This document shows, piece after piece, positions 24,705 through 38,200 of a stretch of 64,000 nt of DNA. The notes beneath the pieces are model-generated. The model was not told the origin of the DNA. It ran no database searches and was given only the letters and a program-made list of their open reading frames with translations. Within the stretch, counting starts at the first letter, position 1. Each line of letters opens with the position of its first letter. A program made the translations under genes and the position numbers. Origin of the DNA: Dicaeum eximium (Eukaryota > Chordata > Aves > Passeriformes > Dicaeidae); assembly GCA_013396995.1 (NCBI GenBank), contig VWZP01005248.1, positions 1,177 through 65,176 of the forward strand, written 5' to 3'.

Positions 24705-27247
24705 CAGGTACCACTGAAGGGAAATATTCAGTCAGCATTATATATGGAGTGGAATCAGACATATTCAGAACAGGTTTACTGCCTTGGCAAGGGACAGAAG
24801 AGAAATAAATAATGATGATTTTATATTTAATGACTCTGCATTTATTTAGTCAATTGATAAATAGGGATATGCCAGCTGGCTTACCCCCATCTCAACATAT
24901 TATCGTGAGTTCTGACTTTGTTTCAAAAAAAAAAAATAAAGGCCTGACTTAGGTAATTAATTACTACAATCACAGAACCAAATCCTGCTCTCATTACCTT
25001 TTTAAATCTTAGATGAAATTATTCACTAGAGTTCATGTGCATATATAAATTGATGCAGCAGGGTGCCCATATTTTTGCATTACTTAATTTACTCTAAACA
25101 ATAGTGTAAGTTGACAGTTTAAAAAATAATTTAAAGAATAAGAGCCTCTTCTTAAAAAAAAAATCAATTTCAGTTGCTTGTCCTATTTGAATATTTTCTT
25201 AGCACATAAAAATGTCTGGAAAGAGATATAGGCAATCAGTAGTTTCATACTGTTGTTTCCATTCCATCTCAGAAATATCAGCTAAAAAGGTGCTTCTTGA
25301 CCTCTGGTTTTATTAATGACCTTTTAAGGGATTGAAATTATATTTGTTGTGTAATGAAACCGGACTTCATAAATTTTTTCTTTTTCCCCAAAGAGTTAAA
25401 CATATGTGCTTGATTGACAGTATGGAAACCAAACTTTTGCACAGATTGGGTAAAATTTTTTGCCACTTTTCTGGAGAGGACGTAAGTTGAACTACTCAGA
25501 ATAACTGTCTTCCAGAGCAGATAAAAATCAGCAGTTTTTATATGCATGAGAAAATGCAAATATAAATCCATAATAACCTCCATCTTCCTTGTAAATGTAA
25601 GAAAATGGAAACAGAAGTCCTCTTCCCACTGAAGGTCACTTTTACCGAAGATCAGACACCAGAGCTCAAAGGAAAAATCTATGATGCATTTGATTTCCCA
25701 CATTCATTATAAAGAAGAGGCATTTTTTTTTCAAGTGACTTTTTGATTGTGTTCTGCTCTATCCCTTTCTTTGGGCCTGACATGTTGCAAGAAGAGCAAT
25801 CACAGTAACATAAGCATTAGGTACAGGCTCTGACAACCAAATCAAACTTTAAAAAAAAATCAATTGACACATTAAAATTGCTTTTGGTATTATCTTTCAT
25901 CAGAAGGACAGTAATACATCCTGAGCCTATATAAACAGATTACTCAGCCACCCCTGAAGTGCAGCCAGCACTGGGGTGGGAAGCAGTAATTGTGATGTGC
26001 TAGCAAACACAGCACCGTGACTCTCGAGGGAAGGAAAAAAACCATCATCAGTGGAAATTTCAGGGGCAAAGTATGAATGGGGAAGGCTGAAATAATTGCC
26101 CCAGGTTGAACTTGATCCAAAGGCTAAGTTAGTGTTTCGGTTTTTGAGGAAATTCCTAGGTTATCTTCATTAACTCAAGTAGTTCCTAAAGCCTGCCTTC
26201 CTCTGACATAACATAACCCTTAGGAGAATGATTTTCCTTAGTTCACAGTTAAACTTAGAGAATACAGTAGATCCTGTAGCCAGTCACTAACACTTTTTCT
26301 GGTTTCCCTAGAGAGAATGTAAATCCCAAGGGAGAAAGAAACATGAAGAACTTAGCCTTCACTGTGCAGTAAGAGCAAAACCTTTCAGAGAAGCACAGAC
26401 CCTGCATTATAATACCAGACCTGGCTTGGACCTGAACAAAACCAGTCTAGGACTGGACATGTGCACTGGTAGCAGCTGCAATGGAAGTTTTTACTTTCAT
26501 GATGTGCAAAGGTAAGTGCACAGAACAGGTACCAGAAGTTGGGAGAAAAAAAGGACCAGCTTGGATATTTTTAAGAGCTTTCTAAAATAAAAGCTGCATA
26601 TGAATTTTGATGGAGAAAAGATGAGGAAAGCCTATCTGGTGAAATCTTGATTGTTTATGAATTTGTCCTTGATAGAATTCTTCAGCTTACCATGCTTGGA
26701 AAGCAAACGTCTTGATAATGCAAGAACGATTTCTGAGCTTTTCCCAAAGTGGGTGTGTAGGAAAATATGATAAGAGTTCAGCTTTCTAGAAACTATGAAT
26801 AAATAAATATATAAATATGGGAATTTTCCTTCTGGCCAATTTTGCTAATAGACAATTTTGCTTTGCATACTGCTATAGTCCTTTAAATATATCCTCATAC
26901 TCACATGGAACCGTGTACTGTAGCTTTACTCAAAGTGAGTAACGAAGAGCACCAGCATCAGTGGGAGTTCAATGACTGTGGACTCATTTTTTGTAAGAGA
27001 AACATGAGTCTGCTTATATTGCAGGGTGCAAAATGAATATGAAAGAGCTGCTCATTAACTTAGTGACAAAGGTATGGCATAGGGCCAGCCTTTCCTATAC
27101 CACCAACACTGGCAGATTTTTAACCACACTTCCTAGAGTGGACAGGGTATGTTTTTTACAGTATCACAATAGTTGTGCGGCTCTTAAAAAAAAATAGAAC
27201 TATTTCAACATTTTGCAGAATAATAGTTCCTCAAGCTAATATTTATG

Positions 27248-27296
27248 AATAAAATAAAATAAAATAAAATAAAATAAAATAAAATAAAATAAAATA
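27248..27296. repeat. (AAAAT)n microsatellite
   Basis: Nine perfect AAAAT units plus partial units at both ends, about 49 bases. Its purity suggests it is young and probably length-variable between individuals. Confidence 0.97.
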
Positions 27297-27464
27297 CTTT
27301 ATTTAAACTGTAAAATCCTGAAGCTTTGGAATCTGACAAGCGAATGAGTCTGTCTTAAAGGCTGATTGTATCCAAAGACAATTTTTAAATCCCAGGTGAG
27401 CTAGGATCTTCTTACCAGGAAGACCACACCCAAGAACAGTCATTGTTTCTTCTCTCTTTGCTGA

Positions 27465-27481
27465 TTTTTTTTTTTTTTTTT
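27465..27481. repeat. T17 homopolymer
   Basis: A pure run of 17 T, followed by CAGG. A second run of 13 T lies at 27649-27661. Neither is joined to a recognisable retrotransposon. Confidence 0.9.
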
Positions 27482-30400
27482 CAGGAAGGGGTTCCTTTCT
27501 CATTCTTTGAGTCTTTTCCTCTCCTTCAGTTCCTGAAAATATGCAGTAACTACATAAAGGCTGACTGGAGAAGAGGGGAGGAAATTGCCTTTCCAGACTG
27601 AGAAAAGTAATTGCTTATTAGCTTTCTTAAATATGAGTTTGAGTACTCTTTTTTTTTTTTTCCCAGACTCCCCAGTTTTTGTAGTTTCATGGGGTTGTTT
27701 TGCTGGACTCAGAAATTACAGCACAACCCAATTCTCTTACTCTGCGAGGTGCTGCACTGTAATTAATAAATCATTTGAATTTCAACAGCAGCTTCTGTCA
27801 AGGAAGATCAAAGAGCCCAAATATTAGAGTAGTGTGTTAACATCCTATCTCTCTCATACTATTCCTCTGGGAAATCTAAGGCAAACTCCACATCTCTGCT
27901 TGATCCACAGAGGAAGCTCCCTCACCACTCTTCAGCTGCTAATGCCAGAGGATGGAGAAGCCTACTCTCTTTCCCCACAGGTCTTGTAGGATGGAGCATC
28001 ATTGCTCTCTGCCCCACAGATCTCATACCAAAAGCACTAGGATGACAACACAATATATCTGCCCCCCACAAAGCCCTCTGTTCCTTAGAAAGTGGGAATA
28101 CAACTCGCATTTTTACTGCTACTCCCAGCTGATAATCTGAGTTGTGACTCCCATCATTTCCCGTGAAGGAAGGAACTACTTGTACTGGTGGAGTGGCTAC
28201 CATCATTATCTGATCACTTTGTTGGTTGGATCCATAAAGCTGACCAATACTAAAAAAACAAAGGACCTACATCTCCAACTCAACTACTTCCATACACACC
28301 CCAGAAACGATGGGTTTGCAGGAGTTACTCTTTTGAAATGAAAGCTCTGTTTCATTTGAAATTAATTGAACTTTGGTAAGTAAAAATATCAGGCTCATTC
28401 TGAATATATTACAAATGCCATCTCCAAATGTACAAGTAAAACACAAATCTTGCTGGGAAAACTGAAACACGGTATTTTTCACATGAGTACTCATTTAAGG
28501 GAGGAAAATAAGCCTTTAGCCTTAATAAGTTCTGTTGCAGCTAGTTGAAAACTATCATCTTCCCTACAGACTTTAACATTTGTGATGACTTTGCTTTCTC
28601 CAGTAGAATTTAAATGAGGAAGAAATGGCTTTAACATAAATAAATAAAAAGTTTAAAATGTCTAAGAAGGTCTTATCATCAAAGACAGTTGATTTAAGAA
28701 ATACCTTAGCAAGCCTCTTTTTAATTAGAAATATTAACCTTTCTGCTTGGAAATAAGCAAGCATATTACAGTGATACCCTCATATAGGTTTGTGATGAGA
28801 GGTTCACTTAAGAGGAACTCAGTTTAAATGAGACAAGAGATAAGGTATTGTCATAATACGAATTGCTTTCCTTTAAGATTACATTGCCTTCATCTAACAT
28901 TTTTATTTAAAAAGACCCTGTCACATATCCCTGTCTGAGTATGAATGCTCAGGGCAAATGCTCCCACAGTGTAATTTACTATTGAATTTAAGGAACCAAA
29001 TAATGACAGATTTTATTAGTCCAGCAAAACAACCTTTAGACAGGTTTAGTTAGCTGAACTCTGTTCATCAAGGACATTTTGTAAAGTGGTAGACGGTCAA
29101 ACTCCTCAAAGGCAACCTCCTTTCACTGGGAAAAAAGGACTGATTATTCCCCTGTCTGCAGCACTATTATTGGGGTAGTTAACAGAAATACTCTGAAGCA
29201 TTATAACCATGTTCAACTGGACCAGGATCTAAGTCCACAAAGATAAAAATAACTATGCCCAGCTTTCACCTTATGTCACCTATGATTTTTGTCACTTAGA
29301 AACAGCAGATCTTGCTGATTATTAGCTACAGCCCCTTGCCTTGCTTTAGTGCCAATTAGTAAAAATATCTGAAACTTATTATAAACTTAAACTCATGCTA
29401 TTTTGAATAAATTTATTATTATTCTTCCTGATAGAATGAAGGCACACAGTTCACATCAACACAACTGTTGCAATCTCTTTTTCTGCTGAAATAAAAGAAT
29501 TCAGGAAAACAGAATGTTTTGAAATCCAGAGAGAATGTTTCTCAAAATTCTTACTAAAACATCTCTGGGATAAAGGCATTTAAGGGCTTGGGAACTTGGG
29601 AACTTGTTATTTTAAATATAAATGGCATCTTTTAGTTAAACACCATAACATTTATCTTCTGGACTGAGGTGTGTATATCTGCACTAAAGTTTGGACAACA
29701 GGGAAAGGGCACTGAAGAGAACAAAAATAGCCTGAAACTTCATCAGCCAGGTTGAGCCTGTCTGAAGTTTTAGACTACCTTTATACAAAGATGCTCCTTT
29801 TGCCTTTTCAGTGCTGGCTGGTGCCTGCTGGAGCACATCTGTTCAGCTGCATCCTCTTCTCTAGTCTTTTATGCTTTATGGGTGGGGATCAAAAACTAAC
29901 ATGTGTTCATTGCCTGCAGGAGGCCACAGACCTGATTTTGCTCCAGGAGATTTTTGGGGTACAGGCACAGCAGGGAAAAAAAAGACTAAATCTTACATGG
30001 TTGTGTTGGTGAAACAAATAAACCCTAATAATCTGCTCCATGCCCCATATTGGGAATCTGCTGCTAAAAAAGTGGAGATAAGCTCCATCCCATACTCTTG
30101 AGAGTCTCAGAGAAGTAGCTGGAAGATGAACAGCGCTGATTACAACAAAGCTTGGTAAAATGCTGTTATCTCCGCAACTGGATCATGATGGCCTGGTACC
30201 TGGAGCTGTAAGTTTGAATCTGCAATCCTTGCACTGGGAATCTGCACTCTGTAGCCCTCAAAAGGCCAGCAAATTTGTTTCTTAGCAACCTAAGATCATA
30301 TTCTGAGTAGAAATGTATTCCAACATAAAGCACAATGCACTGGTAATCCCGGCCATTGGGATGATGGATCATGGATTTGATGATTTATTAGAAATACTAC

Positions 30401-33400
30401 TAGACTTACACTTTTTCAAATGTTTTCCATGGGTCTTGAGGAAAACAGGACTAAATAGGGATGAAAGGGGGGTAGCTACTGACAAAGTTACTTTAGAGGC
30501 AATCTGTACCTTCATGAGACTGTACACACACATGAGACCCCCCCCTCCCATCTTGGTAGGCCTTTCTGAAACAGTCTGTCTTTAAAATCTGACAAACAGC
30601 TAAGCAAGCATTACATAAAAAGATGTTGGCAGACTGCTTTTCTTTTTTTCCCCTGTAAACTTTTGCCACATAATATTAAATACAATTATAAAGCATTCTC
30701 CAGATTAAATGTTAAAGAGGTCTAATGCTCCATCTCTTACTTCTGGCAATGAAGAGCTTAATCTAATTAAAGCCTTGAGCTGAATGTGTCTGCTGGTTCT
30801 AATCCTCAGCAGTTTTATTGTTAGGTTATGCAACCCTAATTAAAGACAATTTTAGACAACAGGAAATTTTAATGAGAGAAAAATATACACAATGTCCTTG
30901 TGGGTCTATTTAATAATTATTTTTTAAGGTTTATTTTTAGCCAATAGTTTTCCATATATAAGATACAACTAAATTCCCTCAGAGAAATCTCATTTTAATA
31001 TTTGCTATTGTAGTGCTGTGACTGTGTGTTTGCAGTTTGAATGCTACTACCTAAAATCAAGACTTACTTCAGTGCTGTTCAGTACATTAAAATACAGTGA
31101 TATAACACACAGCCTGTGTTTCTTGATTCTAGAATTCAACTTAAAAGGTCTTAATTTTCAAAAAGTATTAAATATCTACAGAGTCTTATTCTCTGATAAG
31201 GTATCTCACAAAATATGAGTGCTGAAAAACACTGTTTCAGAAAACCTACACCACAACACTCCAGAGAAAATACATTTCAGTTGTATTTTTAGGAAGTGAA
31301 GAAAAATGTCATGGAATTTCATCCAAAGCTAGCTCTCAACACCACGCTCTCCCTGTGGGGTGCTGCAGAAACAGTAATTTGGTAAGAGTGACAGAATTAT
31401 TGCAACTGTCAGGGAAACACTTTAGTTCCCTACAGATGCCTGAGGGCACTCAGGAAGACCTAGCTCTTTGCCTGCAAGGATGTAACACCACAGCCAGAAC
31501 AGAACCAGAGGAATTTAAGCAGGAGATGTACAATTTCTCTTCCAGTATGCCAGCTCTTTATTTATAAACTAAACAGGAGTTAAAAAACAAGTATTGACGG
31601 AAGTTGAGCTTGATGTTATTATTCTGTGAATGACAATCACAGTTGGAGATATGGATCTACCAAAAGAGATTCCAGATGGCTGCAGCAGGGAGTAAGGGGG
31701 GAATATTTGCCTAGTTTTATTGTCCGTTGTGGTGAGTGCATTACTGCCCAGAAAAGTAGCTGCAGGGGCTGTGTCCAGCCCTTTGAATTCAAAATATAAG
31801 TGTTACTGGCCTTAAGGGGGTGAAAGTGCTCTAAGAGGACAAAACTGTCGTCTTGATTTCACTTTGTCCTTCTGTGAATGCATGGCAAAAACTCTCTGCT
31901 AAGAGCACGCCTAAAGCAGTCAAGTTTGCTGCTCTCCAAACTTGGCTTGCACGGAGAATATCATATTCCTATTAGCCTACACCTCTGAGTACTGGGGCTC
32001 AGCTGTGAGAGACACCAGCTCAGGATGTGCCTCCGGGGCACAGGCACAGAGGGATGGCCCAGCTGCATGCCCTGGTCCAGGCTGGCACTGCCCTGCTGCT
32101 GCTGGTTTAGTGCCATTGGCAGCACAGGAGTGGTGAGGGTTGAAGGCATTTTTGCAGATAAAGGAGGAAAGAGAGGGAGAAACTGCTTGGGGAAGCATGT
32201 GTAAATGAAGAGGAGAAAACAAGCAAGAGCAAGAGCCAAAGAAAAATTCATGGCCCAGTTTGAAATGATGAGGAATACGCAGTTAACTCACCAGCACAAG
32301 ACCCTGTCCAAAACATTCTTCTGCTCTAAGCTCACACAAAGGTTCCACAGGAAACCTCTAAGTGTGCACAGACTTTTAATGTAATTTTTTAAGGCCAGCT
32401 AGGTTTAATATGAAATGAAGGAACAGCTTTCTTAGGTTAGATTTAATAACATGAACATGAATTTTTGTGTACAAATTTCTAATCCTGAGATGTCTGCATT
32501 TTACATTAAGGAAGAGCACACATCACTGTCATGCTGTGGATTCCCTGAAGAGCTGATGAATAAAGCAACAGAAATTGGTGAGATGCCTACAGTAAATAAT
32601 TTGTGTGCCTTTCTAGTTCTCTAGTCAGGCAGATAAGAAGTTTGAGTTATTACAGTGGATGAAGTAAGGCATCTAAAAATATTATTTTTTTTACCGTGTA
32701 TTTCTACAATTTCCTTATAAGTGTTCTGTCACAACCAATGCCAATAATATTAATGTTCTTTTTAGAGAAAGGAAAGCCTCAAGTTATAGTAAACACAACT
32801 TAGCTATTTAAGATTAATACTATAAAAAAAGAAGTTCCAATTTATTTTTCTGCTTTTCATCTTTGACCTGGTCATCTTTCTTATAACTATGTCTTGTTGC
32901 CAATCTCAGGATGGGGGAGGCAATTGCCTGGCTTGAATTTGAAGTAAAAATAAAATTGTAGGCTAATTCTTGACAGGTGCTAGACAAGAATTGAGTCTAA
33001 AAATCTGAATTTGAAAGTAGAGTCTGTTTTATATGGCAAACATATTGAACAGTGGGCTTTATCTTATCACAGATTTTAATTTATCTTTTGTGCCACTTTT
33101 TGTGACTACCAGTTTAAAATACTCTTATGGGAACACAGCAAATAAATGCTCTGTCTTTGTAAGACTTAGCAGACATATGACAAGATAGAGGTGGGTTACA
33201 GATTTGATTTAATTGCATTACAGCTACTTTAATGATAGAAAATAGACTCCTAAAATAAATAGCATAACTAGGCTGTTATGAGAAATCTGCTTGACTTTCC
33301 ATATGCTTTACTAATAAAACTAGGCTGGGGGAAGTTAACCAAGGTTTTTGTTGACAGGGTTCCCAGAGCCTGCGTGCTTCTCTCTTTCTGTCTAGGGCTC

Positions 33401-34979
33401 AAGCACTGAGTATTGTCATGTCAAATATTTTAGCCTTAACTCATTTTATACTCATATTTTGACATAAATTTTCAGTTCAAAAAAATCTCCATTTAAATTA
33501 GTTACTAATGGGACCAGGTAGAAATAGCTTTTGAATAAACAGGCATGTTCTTCATATTTCTTATAGCCAGCTGCCTATAGCTAGTTTCTTTGCCAATAAT
33601 AATTCCATCACAGAGAGGACCTTGGGCCTTGTTCAGTGACTGAGTAACAACCAGCACTTAACCAGCTTCAACAGAGGCTGACCAGGTTTTGCCTTCTTGA
33701 CAGAGGAGGTCACATGGCTATTTTCAGTTCTAGGGCTGCTGAAATGACTGGGTGAAGGCTTACATGAATGTTCAGAGCAGCAAGGCTGAGGAGCAAGGTT
33801 TACTGAACAAGTCCTGAAAGGTTGGAAAGGCTGAGGTGAATGCTGGAGTGAAGGTCTTGCTTTGCAGAGAGGCATGGTGCTCTACAGGCACACACAGAAC
33901 ACGTCACTGGCAGCAGCAAGTGAGGACTCCCAGGATAGCACCCCACTGAACACCACTATGGCAAAGCCCCTGCCTGCCTGGGATCTGAGATCTGCAGAAA
34001 TGATGAGCTGCTCTGCACTGCATGGCAGACTGGCAGCAGAGCTCTTCTGGTGACAAAGCCCAGCTGCTTAGTCATCACTCCGACTTTAATCAACTTCAAA
34101 GTACAATGGTGAACAAAATTCAGAAGTAAGTCCCACCCCCTGCTGCAATTTCTGCCAAAAATTACCTTCTGCTACAAATTTAAGCATTTGTGTAAGTGTG
34201 GTGAAAACCCTTTGGAGTAGACAGTGCAGACTGCAGAAAGAGGAGGGAATGACTGGTGAAAGAGCCCTCTTACTGCTTTGTGGGGGTGTGGGTAGCATCT
34301 ACTGACCAAAGACCAGTCTGGGAGCAAACAAATACTCTTTAGATCATCACTTTAAACTTATGCATGAGAATAACTGAGCTCAGCTGAAGAGGAAGGAGAT
34401 CTCAGACAACACAGGAGGTGTCTTGACTACCCTCCACTTGTCACTAGCAGAGTTCCAACACTGGCTTTGACTGCTCTTCTTGTCTCCTGCTCTCCTGGGC
34501 TCCCTTTAGAACTAGCAATATTAATGACTAGTGTAGCCACCTGAGGGAGATTTCTTTGCTGAATTTCATCTACAGGAATTTTTTTTGGTAGAGATGAATG
34601 GTTTCTCAAGAACTATATTCTGTACTGAGCACTTCTTAAATACAGAAAGCTGTACACTTATCATGCACTGCCTAGGTAAAACCTGCAAAAGAAAATTAAT
34701 CTTGGAAATGGAAATAAAAATATCTCCAGTGATTTAGAAAGTCCTGCCTTTCACTGTTATTTCTACAGCTTACATATATTTCCTACATATTCCAACAGAG
34801 CAAACATAATAAGCACACTGATTTTTTAATATATTTATTGAAGCAGTCTAACATCCTTGAACTAGTGTGACTGAAGCTCAACAAATCTTTCCCCTCTGCC
34901 CGCTGTCTTCATTCTCCATTGAGGTAAATTATGGAGAAGTTCAGCCAGAGCAGTCCATATGTCTGTGTTGAAGAGTCTG

Positions 34980-35260
34980 TGCTGGGTAGGAGTCAGCTGT
35001 GATTGATCCCATCACCCAAAAGCTGGTGAGTCACACAATCATTAGCGATGGGGCTGCTATGAGGCTGAGATATTAATTAGGTCAGTAAGAGTTTAGACCT
35101 AATTATGTTTCAAGTGGCCGGCATTATATTAGGTGTGAATCAGGTCTGTGTGCAATGAGGCTAAGGCTCCGGTGACAGGATTTGGTAAATACTGTGCATT
35201 TATGTCACGTCAAAAATCTCTTCTCATATAAAATTATGAACACATTATCCAGCCAGTTAA
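34980..35260. promoter_or_regulatory. candidate conserved enhancer-like block
   Basis: This block lies in the long intron and is unlike the surrounding random-looking AT-rich DNA. It has a perfect inverted repeat of TAATTAGGTC (35074-35083 and 35096-35105), each arm holding a homeodomain TAATTA core, plus TGAGTCAC, CAATCATTAG and TTATGTCACGTCA motifs. I infer constraint from motif density only; I cannot align other species. Confidence 0.3.
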
Positions 35261-38200
35261 CTGCTTTTTTATAGGTAATCAAGTGAGCAAAACTTGACTG
35301 TCCAAATATTTATGTAGAAAAAATACCAGAATCAGATACGCATGACTGAAATAAATGAAAATTCAAATAAAGAGATGTTTTTCCAAAACAATATTTATGA
35401 AAGCCAGGTATGCAAGACTTTAATGCTAAAGTAACATATCTATGCTTCTGCTTTGGGAAAGTATGATAGTAGAAAATATGGGCATCTCAACTCTGTGACG
35501 TAGGGTGCTCTTTAATTTTCTGTTCATTATAAATTACTTAAAGATACAGGGGAGCACTACCATTTGTAACACCAAAACAATGTCAAAGCCTCTTGATAAG
35601 TTTGGATCAAAAATTTTCCCCAGTGCAGAAATGCTTCTCCCCTCACCCTCCAACTTTGCTCCATTTATGTCTTTGAGATCTCTCAAAAGCTTTGCTCTGA
35701 AGTATCTTGTTTGAGAAATGTCCAATACTATGCAGTATATACTTTGTGCCTTTGGAAATATTACATGAAAAAGATTAACCCATAGCCAAGCAGAGCACAT
35801 TTTAACACCCTTCTTTATGGCTTCAGACACAGCAGCTGTGTGTGGGACACTGCTACAGAACATGGCTTGTCCAAGCTCCCACCAGCAGTCTCTGAAAAAA
35901 GCAGTGAGCCAAGCTGCCCATCCCAGACCAACAACTTATATGGAGAAAAGACATCTAAAGCCTGAGACTTCAGTAATGAAAAATCCTTGCAGAGGAGTTT
36001 CACTTGAAACTGAAAAAGAAGAGAGCAGTGTCCACTGATTGTAACCTTTTTTCTCAGTTTATTCTTTGAGAAAGGCAAGTTCTGCAGGGCTGGTTCTCTT
36101 GGCTCTGAATTTCATGCAGATTTCTCCACACAAGATTCAGAGCAGTTTTAATATGCAAATGCACATTAGCTTCCAGAAGCTTAGATGAAAATATTACAAA
36201 GTCCAATCATGGTATTGCTGCTAGGTTTTCAGTCCCCAGATTATAACACTTTTATCTGAGAATGTGCTTAAATGGATAATGCTCAGTATATGAATTTATG
36301 AGTATTTGTTTTTCAGGTCTGTTCAATACCAATTCTGCACTGTCATGAGTTGCACAGCAAAGAAGAACAATAGGACTACAGTTTTCTTTGCAGTATCTGC
36401 ATTACTCTGACTACACATCAAAATAAATGAACAATGGGCATAGTTATAACACAAACATGAGACTTTCCTGTAATATTCAATCAGCTATGAAAACCTAATG
36501 GTAACTGAATACCCAGCATTTTTGTACATTTCAAACCTAGCTGAAATGTTGTATGTATTTCATTGCTATGGACTTAGATGTGAACTTCACCAGAGTTCAA
36601 GGAATATTTGTACCCAAACATGTGATCTAGGCACATTTGTAGCTAACAGCATTATTAAAAATTAATCTTTATAAATACATAATCATATTTGTGTCATGGC
36701 AACTTAAGTGGTTTCTGATCTTCTGCTGTTCTTCATAAAATGCTGCAATATGTTTTGTCCTTTTCTCAAACAACCTTACTGCGGGTGCTGTGGGTAACTA
36801 TTGACAAGTATTAAAATAATACAGTTAACAGGCAAGAGTTTTGAAGTGTGTGCACATGCAGATGGGTAGAGAGAAAGAGGTGGAGAGAACCATGTTTTGT
36901 AGGTGAGAAGTGTTGCATTTTTTGCTTTTAAAGAACAGTGGTTTTTGTCTTTCCAGTGCCAGTCTATTCTGTTACTAAGTGGTTATTTGCCTGTCCTGAT
37001 GCAAGCACTCAATATATCTCCCAAGCTGAAGAAGAAGCACAGACTTTATTGAGTATTTTTCTAATTTGAGTAGAAAATTGTAATTATTTTGCCAAATCCT
37101 TCAATTAGCAGATGGTGTTACAGCCATTGTCAGTCAGATACTGCTCTCAGTACACCAGAGCAATCCCTTTATTCTCAAGCAGGTCACGGAGATGTAATCA
37201 ATGACAGTATTTCCTCTTTACTCTCCTTTAATTGAGTAGAACAGTGTGGAAACCACATGACAACCATAAGACCACTGTTAAAATGTTTAAAACCCAGAAA
37301 CTGTTTTGCTAGCATTGTGATAAAATCAACTCAGAAAAAGCATTATGGATTTTTTGATGGAGCATCCTATTTGCCTATTCTCATTTCACACACATTTACC
37401 TGAAGTTTGGGTACATCTGGAATGTGGCTTTGATGAGAACTGTCATACATAAAGCTCTCCAAGAATCTCAAAACCACTTCATTAACACCAAAGTGATCTA
37501 ATTAACTATATTAACTATATCTACATTATATACCTCTAAAACTGATGCCACAAAACCACACCTATGGTATATTTTTAAAGACCTGCTATTCTCAAACAGG
37601 AAGGCAGTCCAAATATTAATATTGCTGAAAGGTTGTTAGTGCCTTAAATTCTACTGTTGTGCTCACTGAGGCAAAAGCAGACTGTTATTTTACTCCCCCA
37701 CATTGGAATCACCAGGAACAGGTCAAGATAGCCATACCTTCACTACTAACAGAATTTCTTCAAACTGGCCCACAGCTGTAAGCAGCACACAGTAGCAAGC
37801 AGAAGTGGGATAGGTAAACACACACACATCAACAAGACATCTGAGGTGCACTGAAAAACTTTTATCAGGATTAACATTTCCCAGGAATTCACTCTTTAAG
37901 AGTTTCTTTACTGTGTCTGTAAAAAAATATTGGTGCCTGACTGCTTTTTATATTGGCTCTTCTCAAAGAATTGACTCCATTTCCACCATGCTGCTCCACG
38001 TTTTGTAGCCTCCTTGAGCTTAATGCACTGTGTGCAAGCCTGACAAGCTATTCTGTCAGATCCAGTTTGTGCAGTTTGACCTGGCTGAATGTTCCCACCA
38101 AAGTCTGAAGTTGTTCACAACCCAATTCATTTGCATTGCCCTGGCACTTCAGTAATGCTCCAGAATGCCCAAGAGTGTCCTGAGCACAGTAGTGTTCACT

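Larger units (their letters stand above)
24705..34979 (-). other. 44 kb PHACTR1 intron, middle part
   Basis: No exon found. The 121-codon minus-strand frame at 25338-25703 is the longest here but has no recognisable domain and no paired splice sites. Simple repeats: (AAAAT)n at 27248-27296, T runs at 27465-27481 and 27649-27661, and a C-rich run near 30539-30547. A locally GC-richer patch lies at about 31970-32130. Confidence 0.75.

Noticed and set aside
25338..25703. 121-codon minus-strand open frame.
   Set aside because: No recognisable family and no supporting splice sites; frames of this length are expected a few times in 64 kb.
36153..36160. Octamer ATGCAAAT (also at 22517-22524 and 44651-44658).
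   Set aside because: The number found is about what chance predicts for the window.
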